A DNA stretch of 42,249 nt from RUG343 sp964486215 (GCA_964486215.1 CAZALI010000010.1:1-42249); one strand, 5' to 3'. Positions 1-8,860 are shown, counted from the first letter of the stretch. The notes: generated from the sequence alone by a model not told the origin. A program made the numbers and translations.

Positions 1-229
1 ATCTTCCTTCATCTTTTTCTATAGTAGTAATGTGAATATCTTCTTTAGATATAGCCATCATAATAGCAGAAAAACCTATAGCTGTACCTATCTCTAAAAC
101 ATTCTTTACATCGTGTTTTACGATATAATCAGTTAAGTAAATAATTCCTTCTTTTTGCATAATAGGAATATTTTCTTCTGTTGCATACTTAATAATATCA
201 TTAATAATTGCTTTATAATTAGCTACCAT
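1..229 (-). CDS. O-methyltransferase, YrrM-like (3' end outside window)
   Basis: Only the first 76 or so residues are present; the gene runs off the left edge. The start is the ATG at 227-229, seven bases inside the end of mltG, with an AAAAAGGTGA ribosome site. The protein shows VLEIGTAIGFSAIMMA, the glycine-rich SAM-binding motif I of class I methyltransferases, followed by an acidic segment (TTIEKDE) that fits motif II. This family, together with its position after mltG, matches the YrrM-type O-methyltransferase of Bacilli (known family order). The methylated substrate cannot be told from the sequence; tRNA wobble uridine methylation (TrmR) is known for the B. subtilis homologue. Confidence 0.8.
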   Translation of the reverse strand, partial: MVANYKAIINDIIKYATEENIPIMQKEGIIYLTDYIVKHDVKNVLEIGTAIGFSAIMMAISKEDIHITTIEKDEGR

Positions 230-1287
230 AACCAGTCACCTTTTTCTTTTAATTCAGCTATTTTTTTATTATGTTCAACACCTGTTTTAGTATAGTGAAT
301 TTTTTTATGTTTATCAGCTACAAAGTAATAATAATCACTATCTGTTGGGTAAATTGCTGCCTCTAAAGACTCTTTTGATGGATTACAAATTGGTCCAACA
401 GGAAGCTTACCTCTCATATCTTGAGCTCTAGTATTATATGGGTTTGAAGTATTATATAATGAGCTATCTAAAGATTCAGTCATAGGCTTTTGAAAAGCAT
501 AATACGTAGTAACATCACTACCTAAATTCATATTTAAATTTAGTCTATTATTAAAGATACCAGCTATCATCTTTCTATTCTCAAGATTAGTACCCTCAAG
601 TTCTACCATAGAAGCAAGTGTAATATACTTATGAACTTTATTTCCTAATTTAGATTTGTGTTCAGTTAATACTTTGTCTTCTTGTTTTAATAGTGTATCT
701 ATAATTGTTTCTAAATCTGTATCTTTATCAATATGATAAGTATCAGGAGCTAAATATCCTTCTAGTGGATAATAAATATTATTATTTAGAATCTCATCTG
801 TCAAGAACCAATATTTATTTATTAAAGTTTTAATATAATTCTTATCTTTCATTTTAGCTATTACTTCATCATAACTGATATGAGTATCTTTAGCTATTAC
901 TTTGGCAAAATCAGTAATACGGGTACCTTCTTTAAAAGTAATTTTAATTTCACCAGTATCTAAGTTAGTAGCATTCTTTAGAGAATGAACTATTTCATTT
1001 AAACTCATACTTCTATTGAAATTATAAGTAGCTGCCTTTAAAGACTTAGAATTATTCATTTTAATTTTAACTAAAAATAGAGTTCTACTTTTAATTAATC
1101 TCTTTTCCTTTAAAATCCTACTTATTTCATCACTAGAAGTACCAGACTCAATAGTTACTTTAATATCTTTAGTGTCACTTTTATCTACAGGTGATGTCAA
1201 AAATAAATAAATTGAAGACACAACAAAAACTATTATAGCTAAAACTATAATGGCAATTACAATCTTTTTATTCTTTAGTTGTTTCAT
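223..1287 (-). CDS. mltG: endolytic murein transglycosylase MltG
   Basis: 354 residues, usual length for the YceG/MltG family. It has a short cytoplasmic N-terminus, one membrane helix (about residues 9-30) and an extracellular part with a LysM-like segment followed by the catalytic domain. The motif LASMVELEG places the expected catalytic glutamate at residue 229, and the later NPYNTR and LPVGPICNP segments are typical of the family. MltG cuts nascent glycan strands next to the membrane and so sets glycan length during wall synthesis. It lies in the ireB-ruvX-DUF1292-mltG-methyltransferase operon, 8 bp after the DUF1292 gene and overlapping the methyltransferase start. Confidence 0.95.
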   Translation of the reverse strand: MKQLKNKKIVIAIIVLAIIVFVVSSIYLFLTSPVDKSDTKDIKVTIESGTSSDEISRILKEKRLIKSRTLFLVKIKMNNSKSLKAATYNFNRSMSLNEIVHSLKNATNLDTGEIKITFKEGTRITDFAKVIAKDTHISYDEVIAKMKDKNYIKTLINKYWFLTDEILNNNIYYPLEGYLAPDTYHIDKDTDLETIIDTLLKQEDKVLTEHKSKLGNKVHKYITLASMVELEGTNLENRKMIAGIFNNRLNLNMNLGSDVTTYYAFQKPMTESLDSSLYNTSNPYNTRAQDMRGKLPVGPICNPSKESLEAAIYPTDSDYYYFVADKHKKIHYTKTGVEHNKKIAELKEKGDWLW

Positions 1288-1295
1288 ATTAACTC

Positions 1296-1583
1296 CTATT
1301 CTGTTTCTCCTTTTTTACTATTCTTTACCTCTTCTTCTATAGAAGAAAGAATAGTCTCAATAACTTTCCATTCTTTGTCAGTTTTAATTTCTTCTAACTT
1401 AGAATGTGGATTATTTGGATCATATATTGAAGCATATACTTCTACGTTTCCAGTACTATCAAGAGTATTATCAGTATATACTATATAACTCTTTTTAGTT
1501 TCATCATTATCAAATGTGAATAAAACATCATATGTTTTCTCTTCACCTTTTTCATTTATTAAAGTAAAAGAATTCTTTTCCAT
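1296..1583 (-). CDS. DUF1292 family protein (YrzB-like)
   Basis: 95 residues, acidic, no membrane segment. Its N-terminal half, with the pattern F-T-L..E-K-G-E-E..Y-D-V-L-F-T-F and Y-I-V-Y-T-D, is typical of DUF1292 proteins such as B. subtilis YrzB. The family has no established biochemical function. Position between ruvX and mltG is the conserved Bacilli order and supports the call. A second DUF1292 protein occurs at 18966-19205. Confidence 0.85.
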   Translation of the reverse strand: MEKNSFTLINEKGEEKTYDVLFTFDNDETKKSYIVYTDNTLDSTGNVEVYASIYDPNNPHSKLEEIKTDKEWKVIETILSSIEEEVKNSKKGETE

Positions 1584-1588
1584 ATTAT

Positions 1589-2008
1589 TTATCCTTCCTT
1601 TTTACTATCTAGAAATTCTTGTAATATTATAGTTGCGGCTAACTGGTCAACTACTTTCTTACGCTTCTTTCTACTAACATCTCCTTCAATTAAGACATTA
1701 GTTGCGGTAACAGTAGTTAATCGTTCATCTTGCAAAAAAATGGGTATTTGTACTTTGTGTTCTAATTCTTCTTTAAATTTAATACTTAGTTCTGCTTTAG
1801 GGCCAATAGTATTATTCATATTTTTAGGAAAGCCTAAAACGATACCTTCTATTTTTTCTTCTTCAACAATATCTCTAACAACATTTATTAGATGTTTGTA
1901 TTCTTCATTGTGACGAATTGTTTTATAGGCAGAAGCTATTGTTCCAGTAGCATCTGAAATAGCTATTCCTAAAGTCCTAGAGCCTAAATCTAATCCTAAA
2001 TATCTCAT
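1589..2008 (-). CDS. ruvX: Holliday junction resolvase-like RNase, RuvX/YqgF
   Basis: 139 residues, normal for the family. RNase H-like fold: the N-terminal YLGLDLGSRTLGIAISD holds the first catalytic aspartate, IVLGFPKNMN the second strand, and LQDERLTT the conserved D-E-R motif; a C-terminal DQLAA segment supplies the last aspartate. In E. coli YqgF acts in 16S rRNA 5' maturation as well as being resolvase-like; which role applies here is not visible. The ATG overlaps the ireB stop by 4 bases, indicating translational coupling. Confidence 0.93.
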   Translation of the reverse strand: MRYLGLDLGSRTLGIAISDATGTIASAYKTIRHNEEYKHLINVVRDIVEEEKIEGIVLGFPKNMNNTIGPKAELSIKFKEELEHKVQIPIFLQDERLTTVTATNVLIEGDVSRKKRKKVVDQLAATIILQEFLDSKKEG

Positions 2009-2259
2009 TTATTATTCTCATAGAAATAATCAAGAAGAATTTCAACTATTTTAGATCTATCTATTTCTTGAATCTTTTTACGAGCATTATTATAACTAGA
2101 GATATAACCTGGATCGCCACTAATTAAATAGCCAACTATTTGATTAGTAGGATTATATCCTCTTTCATTTAAAGACTCATATACTTCATCAAGAATTTCT
2201 CTAGCAAGAGCACTATCTAGATCTTTTACATTGTACAAAGAAGTTTTTTCATTTCCCAT
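2005..2259 (-). CDS. IreB family regulatory phosphoprotein
   Basis: 84 residues, matching IreB/YrzL (DUF965) in length and in the segments L-A-R-E-I-L-D-E-V-Y, N-Q-I-V-G-Y-L-I-S-G-D-P-G-Y-I and N-A-R-K-K-I. In Enterococcus, IreB is phosphorylated by the PASTA kinase IreK on N-terminal threonines and controls wall stress and cephalosporin tolerance; here T6 lies in the matching region. First gene of the ruvX-mltG operon, with a GAGGTGAT ribosome site and its own promoter at 2285-2313. Confidence 0.93.
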   Translation of the reverse strand: MGNEKTSLYNVKDLDSALAREILDEVYESLNERGYNPTNQIVGYLISGDPGYISSYNNARKKIQEIDRSKIVEILLDYFYENNK

Positions 2260-2284
2260 AAAATCACCTCAACTATCCAATTTT

Positions 2285-2313
2285 ATTTTATCAAAATTAT
2301 CATTTAATTACAA
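2285..2313 (-). promoter_or_regulatory. promoter of the ireB-ruvX-mltG operon
   Basis: On the minus strand TTGTAA (2308-2313) and TAAAAT (2285-2290) are separated by 17 bases, a good sigma-A-type match, and lie 26 bases upstream of the ireB start. It sits just after the end of the rhomboid gene, so the wall-related operon can be read separately from it. Confidence 0.6.
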
Positions 2314-2319
2314 TTTAAA

Positions 2320-3465
2320 TTATTTAACTGAATAGACAAAAGCCATATATGTAATAAAAGCAAAATATATAATACTAACAACTATACCATTCACTCTTTC
2401 GAAGGTAGTTGTCTTATCTTTTATACCTAAAGCCATAGTTACTAATGAACCTCCAATTAAACCACCTATGTGAGCAAAATTATCTATTCCAGGTATAGCA
2501 AAACCAATTAATAGATTCAAAGCTATAATTGGAAGTATTTGTGTTTTAACGACATTACCTAAGTAAACACGATAATGCCATCCAAAGTAAACAAGTGCTC
2601 CCATCAAGCCAAATATAGCTCCTGATGCACCAAGTGATATACCGTCACCTATAAATATCATAGAGAACAATGAACCACTTAATCCTGACAATAAATATAT
2701 TATTAGGAACTTAGCTTTTCCCATAACTCCTTCTAATTGAGAACCAATAATATATAAAGCATACATATTAAAACCTAAATGAAAAAGATTACCATGTAAA
2801 AACATAGAAGTAAATAATCTATAATATTCACCTGTTCTAATAGCTGGAGCATAATTTGCATAGTCAGTAACAGTACCTGTTAATATTGTTATTAAGTATA
2901 TTAATATATCAATAAAAATAATACTACAAGTTACATAAGGTATTTTAGATGTAAATAACTTTTCTAACTTTCTAGCATCTTCTTCGTTATGTCTATTAAT
3001 ATCAGTTGTTATCTTATTGAATAACTCTACTCCTTTTTCTTTAAATTTTAATTTCTTAGTTAAATCAGGAAACACTTTACTAATTTCATTATTATTAGTA
3101 ATATCTTCTTCATCATTAACTTTTATACATAAAGCATTTGGATTACTTACTAATTCTTCTTTAGATACATTATCACCCAGATCTAAAAAGATACTTAAAA
3201 CATTAACATTAAAAGTTAAAGTCTTTCTCTTAATCTTTCTAACTATTCTCTTAGTCTTAAACTTATCAAAATCAAATTGCTCATCATTATGAATATAACC
3301 AGATACAATACGTATTACTTTATAATCTTCATCCATATTCTCTAGCCATATTTCATCTTCTACTCCTTGTAGGATAATAGGATTGTAGTTCTTTTCAGTA
3401 ATGAAATAATGAAGTAACTTCATCACAATAAGATTTTTTTCATCTAGGTTTATTTGTTGATTCAT
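2320..3465 (-). CDS. rhomboid family intramembrane serine protease
   Basis: 381 residues. The first 170 or so form a charged cytoplasmic domain; six or seven membrane helices follow from residue 176. The catalytic pair is clear: serine in LGASGAIFG (S281) and histidine in NFAHIGG (H332), with the supporting H-L-G-F-N motif (H229, N233) in the second helix. Length and an extended cytoplasmic N-terminal domain fit the YqgP/GluP type of Bacilli, which cleaves membrane proteins and cooperates with FtsH. Its substrate is not visible. Start has an AAGGAGG ribosome site. Confidence 0.93.
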   Translation of the reverse strand: MNQQINLDEKNLIVMKLLHYFITEKNYNPIILQGVEDEIWLENMDEDYKVIRIVSGYIHNDEQFDFDKFKTKRIVRKIKRKTLTFNVNVLSIFLDLGDNVSKEELVSNPNALCIKVNDEEDITNNNEISKVFPDLTKKLKFKEKGVELFNKITTDINRHNEEDARKLEKLFTSKIPYVTCSIIFIDILIYLITILTGTVTDYANYAPAIRTGEYYRLFTSMFLHGNLFHLGFNMYALYIIGSQLEGVMGKAKFLIIYLLSGLSGSLFSMIFIGDGISLGASGAIFGLMGALVYFGWHYRVYLGNVVKTQILPIIALNLLIGFAIPGIDNFAHIGGLIGGSLVTMALGIKDKTTTFERVNGIVVSIIYFAFITYMAFVYSVK

Positions 3466-3534
3466 GTAGTCCTCCTTATATATAAATTATTATATAATAG
3501 TTTTATCAATAATAAAACATTAAAGTATAATTTT

Positions 3535-3558
3535 AAAGAGCTCCTTTCGGAGCTCTTT
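3535..3558. terminator. intrinsic terminator after the hybrid histidine kinase
   Basis: Perfect 10-bp stem, AAAGAGCTCC and GGAGCTCTTT, around a TTTC loop (GAAA on the minus strand), directly after the kinase stop codon. The T tract is better on the plus strand (six T) than on the minus strand (TTTAAAATT), so termination of the kinase transcript may be partial. Confidence 0.6.
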
Positions 3559-3559
3559 T

Positions 3560-5851
3560 TTATATTCTATCTTTGTATTCGTTAACTATGTTTAGTACTT
3601 TTTCATATTCAGTTTCTAATCTATTAAAGTTTTGATCAACGAAGTCTTTGTCATTTTCTTTACTCTTTAGTTCATGTTCATAAGCAACATCAGCTAAGTT
3701 ATAGAAGCCTAAATATTTACAGTCACTCTTTAGAGCATGAACATCTATTGCGAAGTTTTCCATATCACCTGCTAGTTTTTCTTCTTCTAGTTTACTCCAT
3801 TTTGATTCTACTTCGGCAGCAAAATCTTTGAATGTTTCATTGTACATTTCCATATCGCCTAGTGCTTCTAAAGCTTTGTCCATATCTACTCCACGACTTC
3901 TTAAGAATGCCTCTCCATCTACTTCAGGAGGTTCTTCTACAGATTGTGGCTCTTCAACTACTTCTTCTTCTACATTTTCTTCTTCCATTTCACTTTCCCC
4001 TTCATCTGTAACTTCTTCAGTTACACTTGATTCATCTTTAAATAATACTTTTTCTAGTACTTTAGTAAACTCTTCTTTTTCAATAGGTTTAGCTAAGTAT
4101 TCATCAAAGCCTTGCTCTAAATATTTTTCCCTCATACCTGATATAGCGTTGGCTGTTAAAGCTATTACTGGAGTATTGAATGATGGATCTTTTCTCAACT
4201 CAGCAAGAGTTTCTGTACCAGTCATCTTAGGCATCATATCATCAAGTAAAATAATATCATAAGTATTTTCTTTTACTAAATCTATACATTCATAACCACT
4301 ACGGGCAGGAGTAATATCTTTAGCTCCGTATTTTTCAAGCATCTTAGTTGCAACTTTAAGATTTAAGTTATTATCATCTACTATTAATATCTTAGTATTT
4401 CCTAAATTTATTTCAGTATGTTTTTCTTTCTTCTTTACTAATTTTGTTTCTTCTACTTTTTGATCTAACATAACAGTAAACTTAGATCCTTCACCATAGA
4501 TAGTATGAACTATTATCTTACCACCCATTAATTCTACTAATTGTTTAGTAATAGCAAGACCTAATCCAGTACCTTCAACTGTTGTATTTCTTTCTACATC
4601 TAATCTATCAAATTTAGTAAATAATTTATCTATTTTATCTTTCTTAATTCCTCGACCAGAGTCTTCAACAGAGATAACTAATTTACATTTATTGTGAGTA
4701 TTAATACAATTAACTTCATAACGAACAAATCCTTTTTCTGTATATTTACATGCATTGCTTAAAAAGTTAGTAACAATCTTTTTAATATTGGCATGATCTC
4801 CATATAGAGTATCAGGTAAGTCTGGTGCGATATAGTATGAAAAATCTAGCCCTTTTTCATTCATACGTGGAGTAATTAATCTAGCTAAATCTTCAAATAT
4901 CTCTTTAGCATTATAAGGAGATTCAATTATTTCTAATTTACCAGATTCAATCTTAGAAATATCTAATACTCCATTTACTATTTCTAGTAAAGTATCTGAG
5001 GCATTAACAATATCTTTAGCATTAGATTTTGCTTCTTCCAGTGTCTTAGATTCAGCTATCATATTAGAAAAACCGTTTATAGCATTAAGTGGTGTTCTTA
5101 TCTCATGAGACATACTAGATAAGAAATCAGTCTTTGCACGATTAGCTTTATCTGCCTGCTCACGAGCTAATTGTAATTGCTCTACCATTTTAATGTCCGG
5201 ATTTTCAATAGTGAAATACATAAAATTAGTAACAATAGCAAAAGATGAGGATATTATTAAAAATCCAGGATCAATTGCTCTAATATATAAGGCTATTGCC
5301 ATTATTAGAATTAAAACTAAAATTGGGGAATATTTCTTTTTGTATGTTTTATTTTTGTTTTTAAAGAATAAAACTATCCAACTTATAAAATATATAACTA
5401 CGATAGCATATAATAGGTTTGCACTTAATCCATATGAATATACCACATTATCTTTATTATAAAATTCTAGTGGTAATACTATTAATAACACTGAAGAAAC
5501 TGCAAAGAATACAGTTAAAACTCTAAACAATACATTTTTAGTATCAAATAATTCCTGATTTTCTTTTTCAGTAGAAATACTGTAAATATATACAGTGAAT
5601 ATTGTTTGCCATGTAAAGATAGAAATCAAGAATAAGCGATTAACTATATTTGTTATTACTCCTAAGCTTTCATAATTTTTCACTGTATAACAACACAAAA
5701 GCTCTGTAACTAAATTTATTAAGTTACTTATAATTAACCAACCATATAATTTGGTTTCTCGTGTGTTAACTCTTTTTCTTAAAAAGAAAATGCTAGCAAT
5801 AATTATACTGTAAATTATATTTGAAGCAATAAGCGTTATACCTAAATACAT
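3560..5851 (-). CDS. hybrid sensor histidine kinase with receiver and Hpt domains
   Basis: 763 residues. Residues 1-215 form about seven membrane helices with no large outside domain. A short helix leads to HisKA with SMSHEIRTPLN (phospho-accepting H249), then HATPase_c with N-box NFLSNACKY (N366), DSGRG at 397-401 and GTGLGLA at 427-433. A receiver domain follows (about 486-603; phospho-acceptor D537 in IILLDDMMPKMTG, K588). After a very acidic linker (606-645) comes an Hpt domain with H705 in DVHALKSD. All parts of a phosphorelay are therefore present except the final response regulator, and none is encoded nearby. Signal and output are unknown; the 7-TM input suggests a membrane or small-molecule cue. 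Confidence 0.92.
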   Translation of the reverse strand: MYLGITLIASNIIYSIIIASIFFLRKRVNTRETKLYGWLIISNLINLVTELLCCYTVKNYESLGVITNIVNRLFLISIFTWQTIFTVYIYSISTEKENQELFDTKNVLFRVLTVFFAVSSVLLIVLPLEFYNKDNVVYSYGLSANLLYAIVVIYFISWIVLFFKNKNKTYKKKYSPILVLILIMAIALYIRAIDPGFLIISSSFAIVTNFMYFTIENPDIKMVEQLQLAREQADKANRAKTDFLSSMSHEIRTPLNAINGFSNMIAESKTLEEAKSNAKDIVNASDTLLEIVNGVLDISKIESGKLEIIESPYNAKEIFEDLARLITPRMNEKGLDFSYYIAPDLPDTLYGDHANIKKIVTNFLSNACKYTEKGFVRYEVNCINTHNKCKLVISVEDSGRGIKKDKIDKLFTKFDRLDVERNTTVEGTGLGLAITKQLVELMGGKIIVHTIYGEGSKFTVMLDQKVEETKLVKKKEKHTEINLGNTKILIVDDNNLNLKVATKMLEKYGAKDITPARSGYECIDLVKENTYDIILLDDMMPKMTGTETLAELRKDPSFNTPVIALTANAISGMREKYLEQGFDEYLAKPIEKEEFTKVLEKVLFKDESSVTEEVTDEGESEMEEENVEEEVVEEPQSVEEPPEVDGEAFLRSRGVDMDKALEALGDMEMYNETFKDFAAEVESKWSKLEEEKLAGDMENFAIDVHALKSDCKYLGFYNLADVAYEHELKSKENDKDFVDQNFNRLETEYEKVLNIVNEYKDRI

Positions 5852-5907
5852 AAAAGCCTCCGTTTTATTCTATCATTAATAGTATAACATAAAATAGTTA
5901 TTATATA

Positions 5908-7773
5908 TTATTTTTTTAATAATACTTTTGGCTTATGTTTTTCTTCATATTCACGTTTTAAAGCTAGACTATCAATTTTTCCTATTGAAGTTACTGGTAA
6001 AGAGTCTTTTATTTCATATTCAAATGGAAGTGAATACTCAGCCAAGTTATCTTCACATAATTGTTCTATTTCTTGTAATATCTTTTTTTGCATATCTTTA
6101 TCATGATGTTTTTTTAATAATATATATGCTTTAGGTAACTCTCCTTGTATTTCATTATAATCTCTGCATCCAACAACTTTACATTCAGAAACAAAGCCGT
6201 GTTGCATAATAACATCTTCAATTGCACTAGGATATACTTTAAAACCATCTGGTCTTATAATCATGTCTTTATATCTACCATGCACAAAAAGATTACCATC
6301 TTTATCAAAATATCCTAAATCTCCGGAATAAACCCATTTATCACCACAGATATTATGTAGTACTTTTTCTTCTTCTTTCTCATTATTGTGGTAACCTAAC
6401 ATTACATTTGGTCCAGTTATTCTAATTTCTCCATCTTGATTATATGAAAGTTCCTCATCTGTTTCCGGATTGAATATGCCAATGTTAGTGTGTGATAATG
6501 GTACTCCTACACTTTTTAATTTATTTGCCTCATTATTTACACATACCGTTACTGCTGCATCGACTTCACTCATACCATAACCTTTTATTATTTTAGTCTT
6601 ACAGTTATGATCTTTAAGAAATTTATTTACTTCTTTTTCTAGATTATAGTCCATTTTATCTCCACCAACTATAGGTGTTTTGATGAATGATAAATCTACA
6701 CCATTTAGTTTTTTACTCTTTAGTAAATATCCATAATGTGAAGGTACTCCAGCCATGTAGTTTGGTTTAAGTTTTAATAAAATGTCGTCATACTTTGTTG
6801 GATCAAACTTAGGCATAAGAATTACTTTCATACCCATAGTTAATGGCAAGTGTAATCCATTTCCAACTCCATAAACAATAAATGGTGGCATTATGTCTAA
6901 CCATGTTCCTCTGTCTTTAAAATCAAGCCCAGATATTTCACATTGTCGTGCGCATTTGTTTATATTATCATTTGATAGTACTACACCTTTTGATTTGCCT
7001 GTTGTTCCACCTGTATGTACTATTGCTACTGGCATATCCTTGTTATAACAAACTGGTGAAGAGTATGGATTACTTTTACCATGCTTTATAAAATCATCCC
7101 ATTTGATAAAATCAATATTATCTCTTTGGTGGTTTAAAATTTTATCTTTTATTTTTAAGATATTTTTAAGTATTGGATTAAATGATTCATATGGTGATAT
7201 TATAACTACGTTATCTATATCCAAATGCTTTTTTATATCTTTAATTTTATTTTCTATTAAATCAATACTAATGAACATTTTTGAATTTACTTCACTTGTG
7301 TATTCTTCTATTTCTTTTATATTTTTTCTTAAATCTATCATATTAGAAATAGCACCAATCTTTGCTAGAGCATAAAAAATCATTACCATTTCTGGCGTTG
7401 TTGGCATACAGATTGTAACAACATCACCTTTCTTAATGCCATATGATACAAATGCATCAGCACAATCATCTATCTTATTTATCAATTCTCTGTATGTCAT
7501 TTTATTGCCAAAATATTCAATAGCATAATCATCTAAATTACTCTCATTTTTTGAAATTAAGTATTCATAGATTGTTTTTTCTGGTAAATCTTCATCGAGT
7601 ACATTTTTTTCATAATATTTTAACCAAGGCTTATCTATACTTGGATAGCCTACTGGTGGGCCAAGTATCTCCCCTGTAGCTATTCCACGTAAGTACATAT
7701 TTCTTTTTCTTTTTTCTGCATCACTTAACTTTGATAGTTCTTCTTTTAATTTTAATAAATCTTCTTTTGTCAT
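5908..7773 (-). CDS. AMP-forming acyl-CoA synthetase / acyl-acid ligase
   Basis: 621 residues of the ANL (adenylate-forming) superfamily. Motif A3, HTGGTTGKSKG, lies near residues 253-263; GYGMSEVDA near 398; YSGDLG with the ribose-binding aspartate D485; the hinge GRYKDMIIRPDGFKVYP at 499-515; and the C-terminal SIGKI with catalytic lysine K599. It would activate a carboxylic acid with ATP and pass it to CoA or another thiol. The substrate (fatty, aryl or other acid) cannot be read by eye. A good promoter lies at 7814-7842. No biosynthetic partners are nearby. Confidence 0.85.
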   Translation of the reverse strand: MTKEDLLKLKEELSKLSDAEKRKRNMYLRGIATGEILGPPVGYPSIDKPWLKYYEKNVLDEDLPEKTIYEYLISKNESNLDDYAIEYFGNKMTYRELINKIDDCADAFVSYGIKKGDVVTICMPTTPEMVMIFYALAKIGAISNMIDLRKNIKEIEEYTSEVNSKMFISIDLIENKIKDIKKHLDIDNVVIISPYESFNPILKNILKIKDKILNHQRDNIDFIKWDDFIKHGKSNPYSSPVCYNKDMPVAIVHTGGTTGKSKGVVLSNDNINKCARQCEISGLDFKDRGTWLDIMPPFIVYGVGNGLHLPLTMGMKVILMPKFDPTKYDDILLKLKPNYMAGVPSHYGYLLKSKKLNGVDLSFIKTPIVGGDKMDYNLEKEVNKFLKDHNCKTKIIKGYGMSEVDAAVTVCVNNEANKLKSVGVPLSHTNIGIFNPETDEELSYNQDGEIRITGPNVMLGYHNNEKEEEKVLHNICGDKWVYSGDLGYFDKDGNLFVHGRYKDMIIRPDGFKVYPSAIEDVIMQHGFVSECKVVGCRDYNEIQGELPKAYILLKKHHDKDMQKKILQEIEQLCEDNLAEYSLPFEYEIKDSLPVTSIGKIDSLALKREYEEKHKPKVLLKK

Positions 7774-7813
7774 AATAATCCCCCATTGTTACATTTATTT
7801 CTTACTTAATTTT

Positions 7814-7842
7814 ATAATAGTCAATAAAGAATTGTGTGTCAA
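7814..7842 (-). promoter_or_regulatory. promoter of the acyl ligase
   Basis: On the minus strand TTGACA (7837-7842) and TATTAT (7814-7819) are 17 bases apart, 41 bases before the ligase start. The -35 overlaps one copy of a 10-bp direct repeat, GTCAATAAAG on the plus strand (7820-7829 and 7838-7847), so a second TTGAC lies 18 bases downstream inside the spacer. Confidence 0.6.
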
Positions 7843-7844
7843 TA

Positions 7845-7856
7845 AAGTGTACACTT
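7845..7856. promoter_or_regulatory. candidate operator, perfect 12-bp palindrome
   Basis: AAGTGTACACTT reads the same on both strands. It sits two bases upstream of the -35 box of the acyl ligase promoter and 11 bases after the RhuM-Fic gene, the place expected for a dimeric regulator. No regulator gene is adjacent. A palindrome of this length can arise by chance, hence the low confidence. Confidence 0.35.
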
Positions 7857-7867
7857 ATTTACTATTA

Positions 7868-8809
7868 TTAATTACATATAAAATTCATTGTTAAATCTAC
7901 TAATGTGTCCTTATCTTTTGGATTAGATTCTGCAATTAGTAGTGTCAATGCTACTAAGGTGTTATTGTCTATTACTTTATAATCTTCTCTATATAAAAGA
8001 TTATAATAACTTAAAAAATATATAAATAGTGTAGCCCCTATTCTTTTATTGCCATCTATAAAAATATGATTCTTTATGATTAAATAAAGTAGATTAGCTG
8101 CTTTTTCTTCTATAGATGGATATAAATCTTTATTATCGTAAGATAAATAGATATCATTAATGATTGATTTTAATCCCTTATCTTTTTCTAAACCAAAAAT
8201 ATCACTCTTATAATTTAAACTACTTATTATACTTTTACATTCATCATAGGTTATTTTCCCTTCACTAAAATTTCCTTTTGGTTTTATAACTCTTTTATTG
8301 TCATATTCATCTAATAGATTTAAAGCTTTTGAATAATTATTAATTAAAGATAAAATCTCACTTGATTCGTCTTTTAAATTTTTATTATCTGCTAAATCTA
8401 TTAGCTTTATTGTTTTTTCTAAATACTCTAGTCTCTTTTGATTTATTGTATATCCTTTTATTAAGTGTTCTTTTAATACTTTTGTTGCCCAATGTCTAAA
8501 TTTTATTCCTTTTTTTGAATTAACCCGATAGCCTACACTAATAATCATATCTAAGTTGAAATATTTAACTATATGTGTCTGAGTTTTTGTTGTTATACTA
8601 CCATGTTTTGTGGTTGTTGCAAAAAATGCAACAACCTCTTTTTCAACTAATTCATCTTTTAATATATTATTAATATGTCTAGATATAGTTGATTTGTTTC
8701 TGCAAAATAAACTGGCTATTTGATCTAATGACAGCCATACTGTATCATCTTTCATGTTTACTTCAAGCTTTACATCTTGATCTTCAAATAGTATTATTTC
8801 ATTCTTCAT
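7868..8809 (-). CDS. RhuM family protein fused to a Fic/Doc domain
   Basis: 313 residues. Residues 1-120 have the RhuM pattern: an HTH-like segment (LSLDQIASLFCRNKSTISRH), then FFATTTKHG, YFNLDMIISVGYRVNS and FRHWATKVLKEHL. After a helical linker, the C-terminal half is a Fic fold with HIFIDGNKRIG (H248-G258). The lysine in G-N-K-R is as in the Doc toxin, which phosphorylates EF-Tu, rather than the G-N-G-R of AMP-transferring Fic proteins. Such RhuM-Fic fusions are known as a family but poorly characterised. No antitoxin-like gene is beside it. It follows the rluD terminator and has its own AGGAGGT ribosome site. Confidence 0.85.
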   Translation of the reverse strand: MKNEIILFEDQDVKLEVNMKDDTVWLSLDQIASLFCRNKSTISRHINNILKDELVEKEVVAFFATTTKHGSITTKTQTHIVKYFNLDMIISVGYRVNSKKGIKFRHWATKVLKEHLIKGYTINQKRLEYLEKTIKLIDLADNKNLKDESSEILSLINNYSKALNLLDEYDNKRVIKPKGNFSEGKITYDECKSIISSLNYKSDIFGLEKDKGLKSIINDIYLSYDNKDLYPSIEEKAANLLYLIIKNHIFIDGNKRIGATLFIYFLSYYNLLYREDYKVIDNNTLVALTLLIAESNPKDKDTLVDLTMNFICN

Positions 8810-8860
8810 AAAATACCTCCTACTAATATATATTCGGTTTGTAAGAGATATTCTAAAAAA

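Noticed and set aside
3828..4262. Serine-rich reading frame antisense to the kinase acidic linker
   Set aside because: It is the complement of E/D-rich codons in a real gene; no ribosome site and no protein-like pattern.
7868..8809. Mobile element or toxin-antitoxin pair around the RhuM-Fic gene
   Set aside because: No transposase, integrase, inverted repeat ends or antitoxin-like small gene beside it; base composition is like its neighbours.
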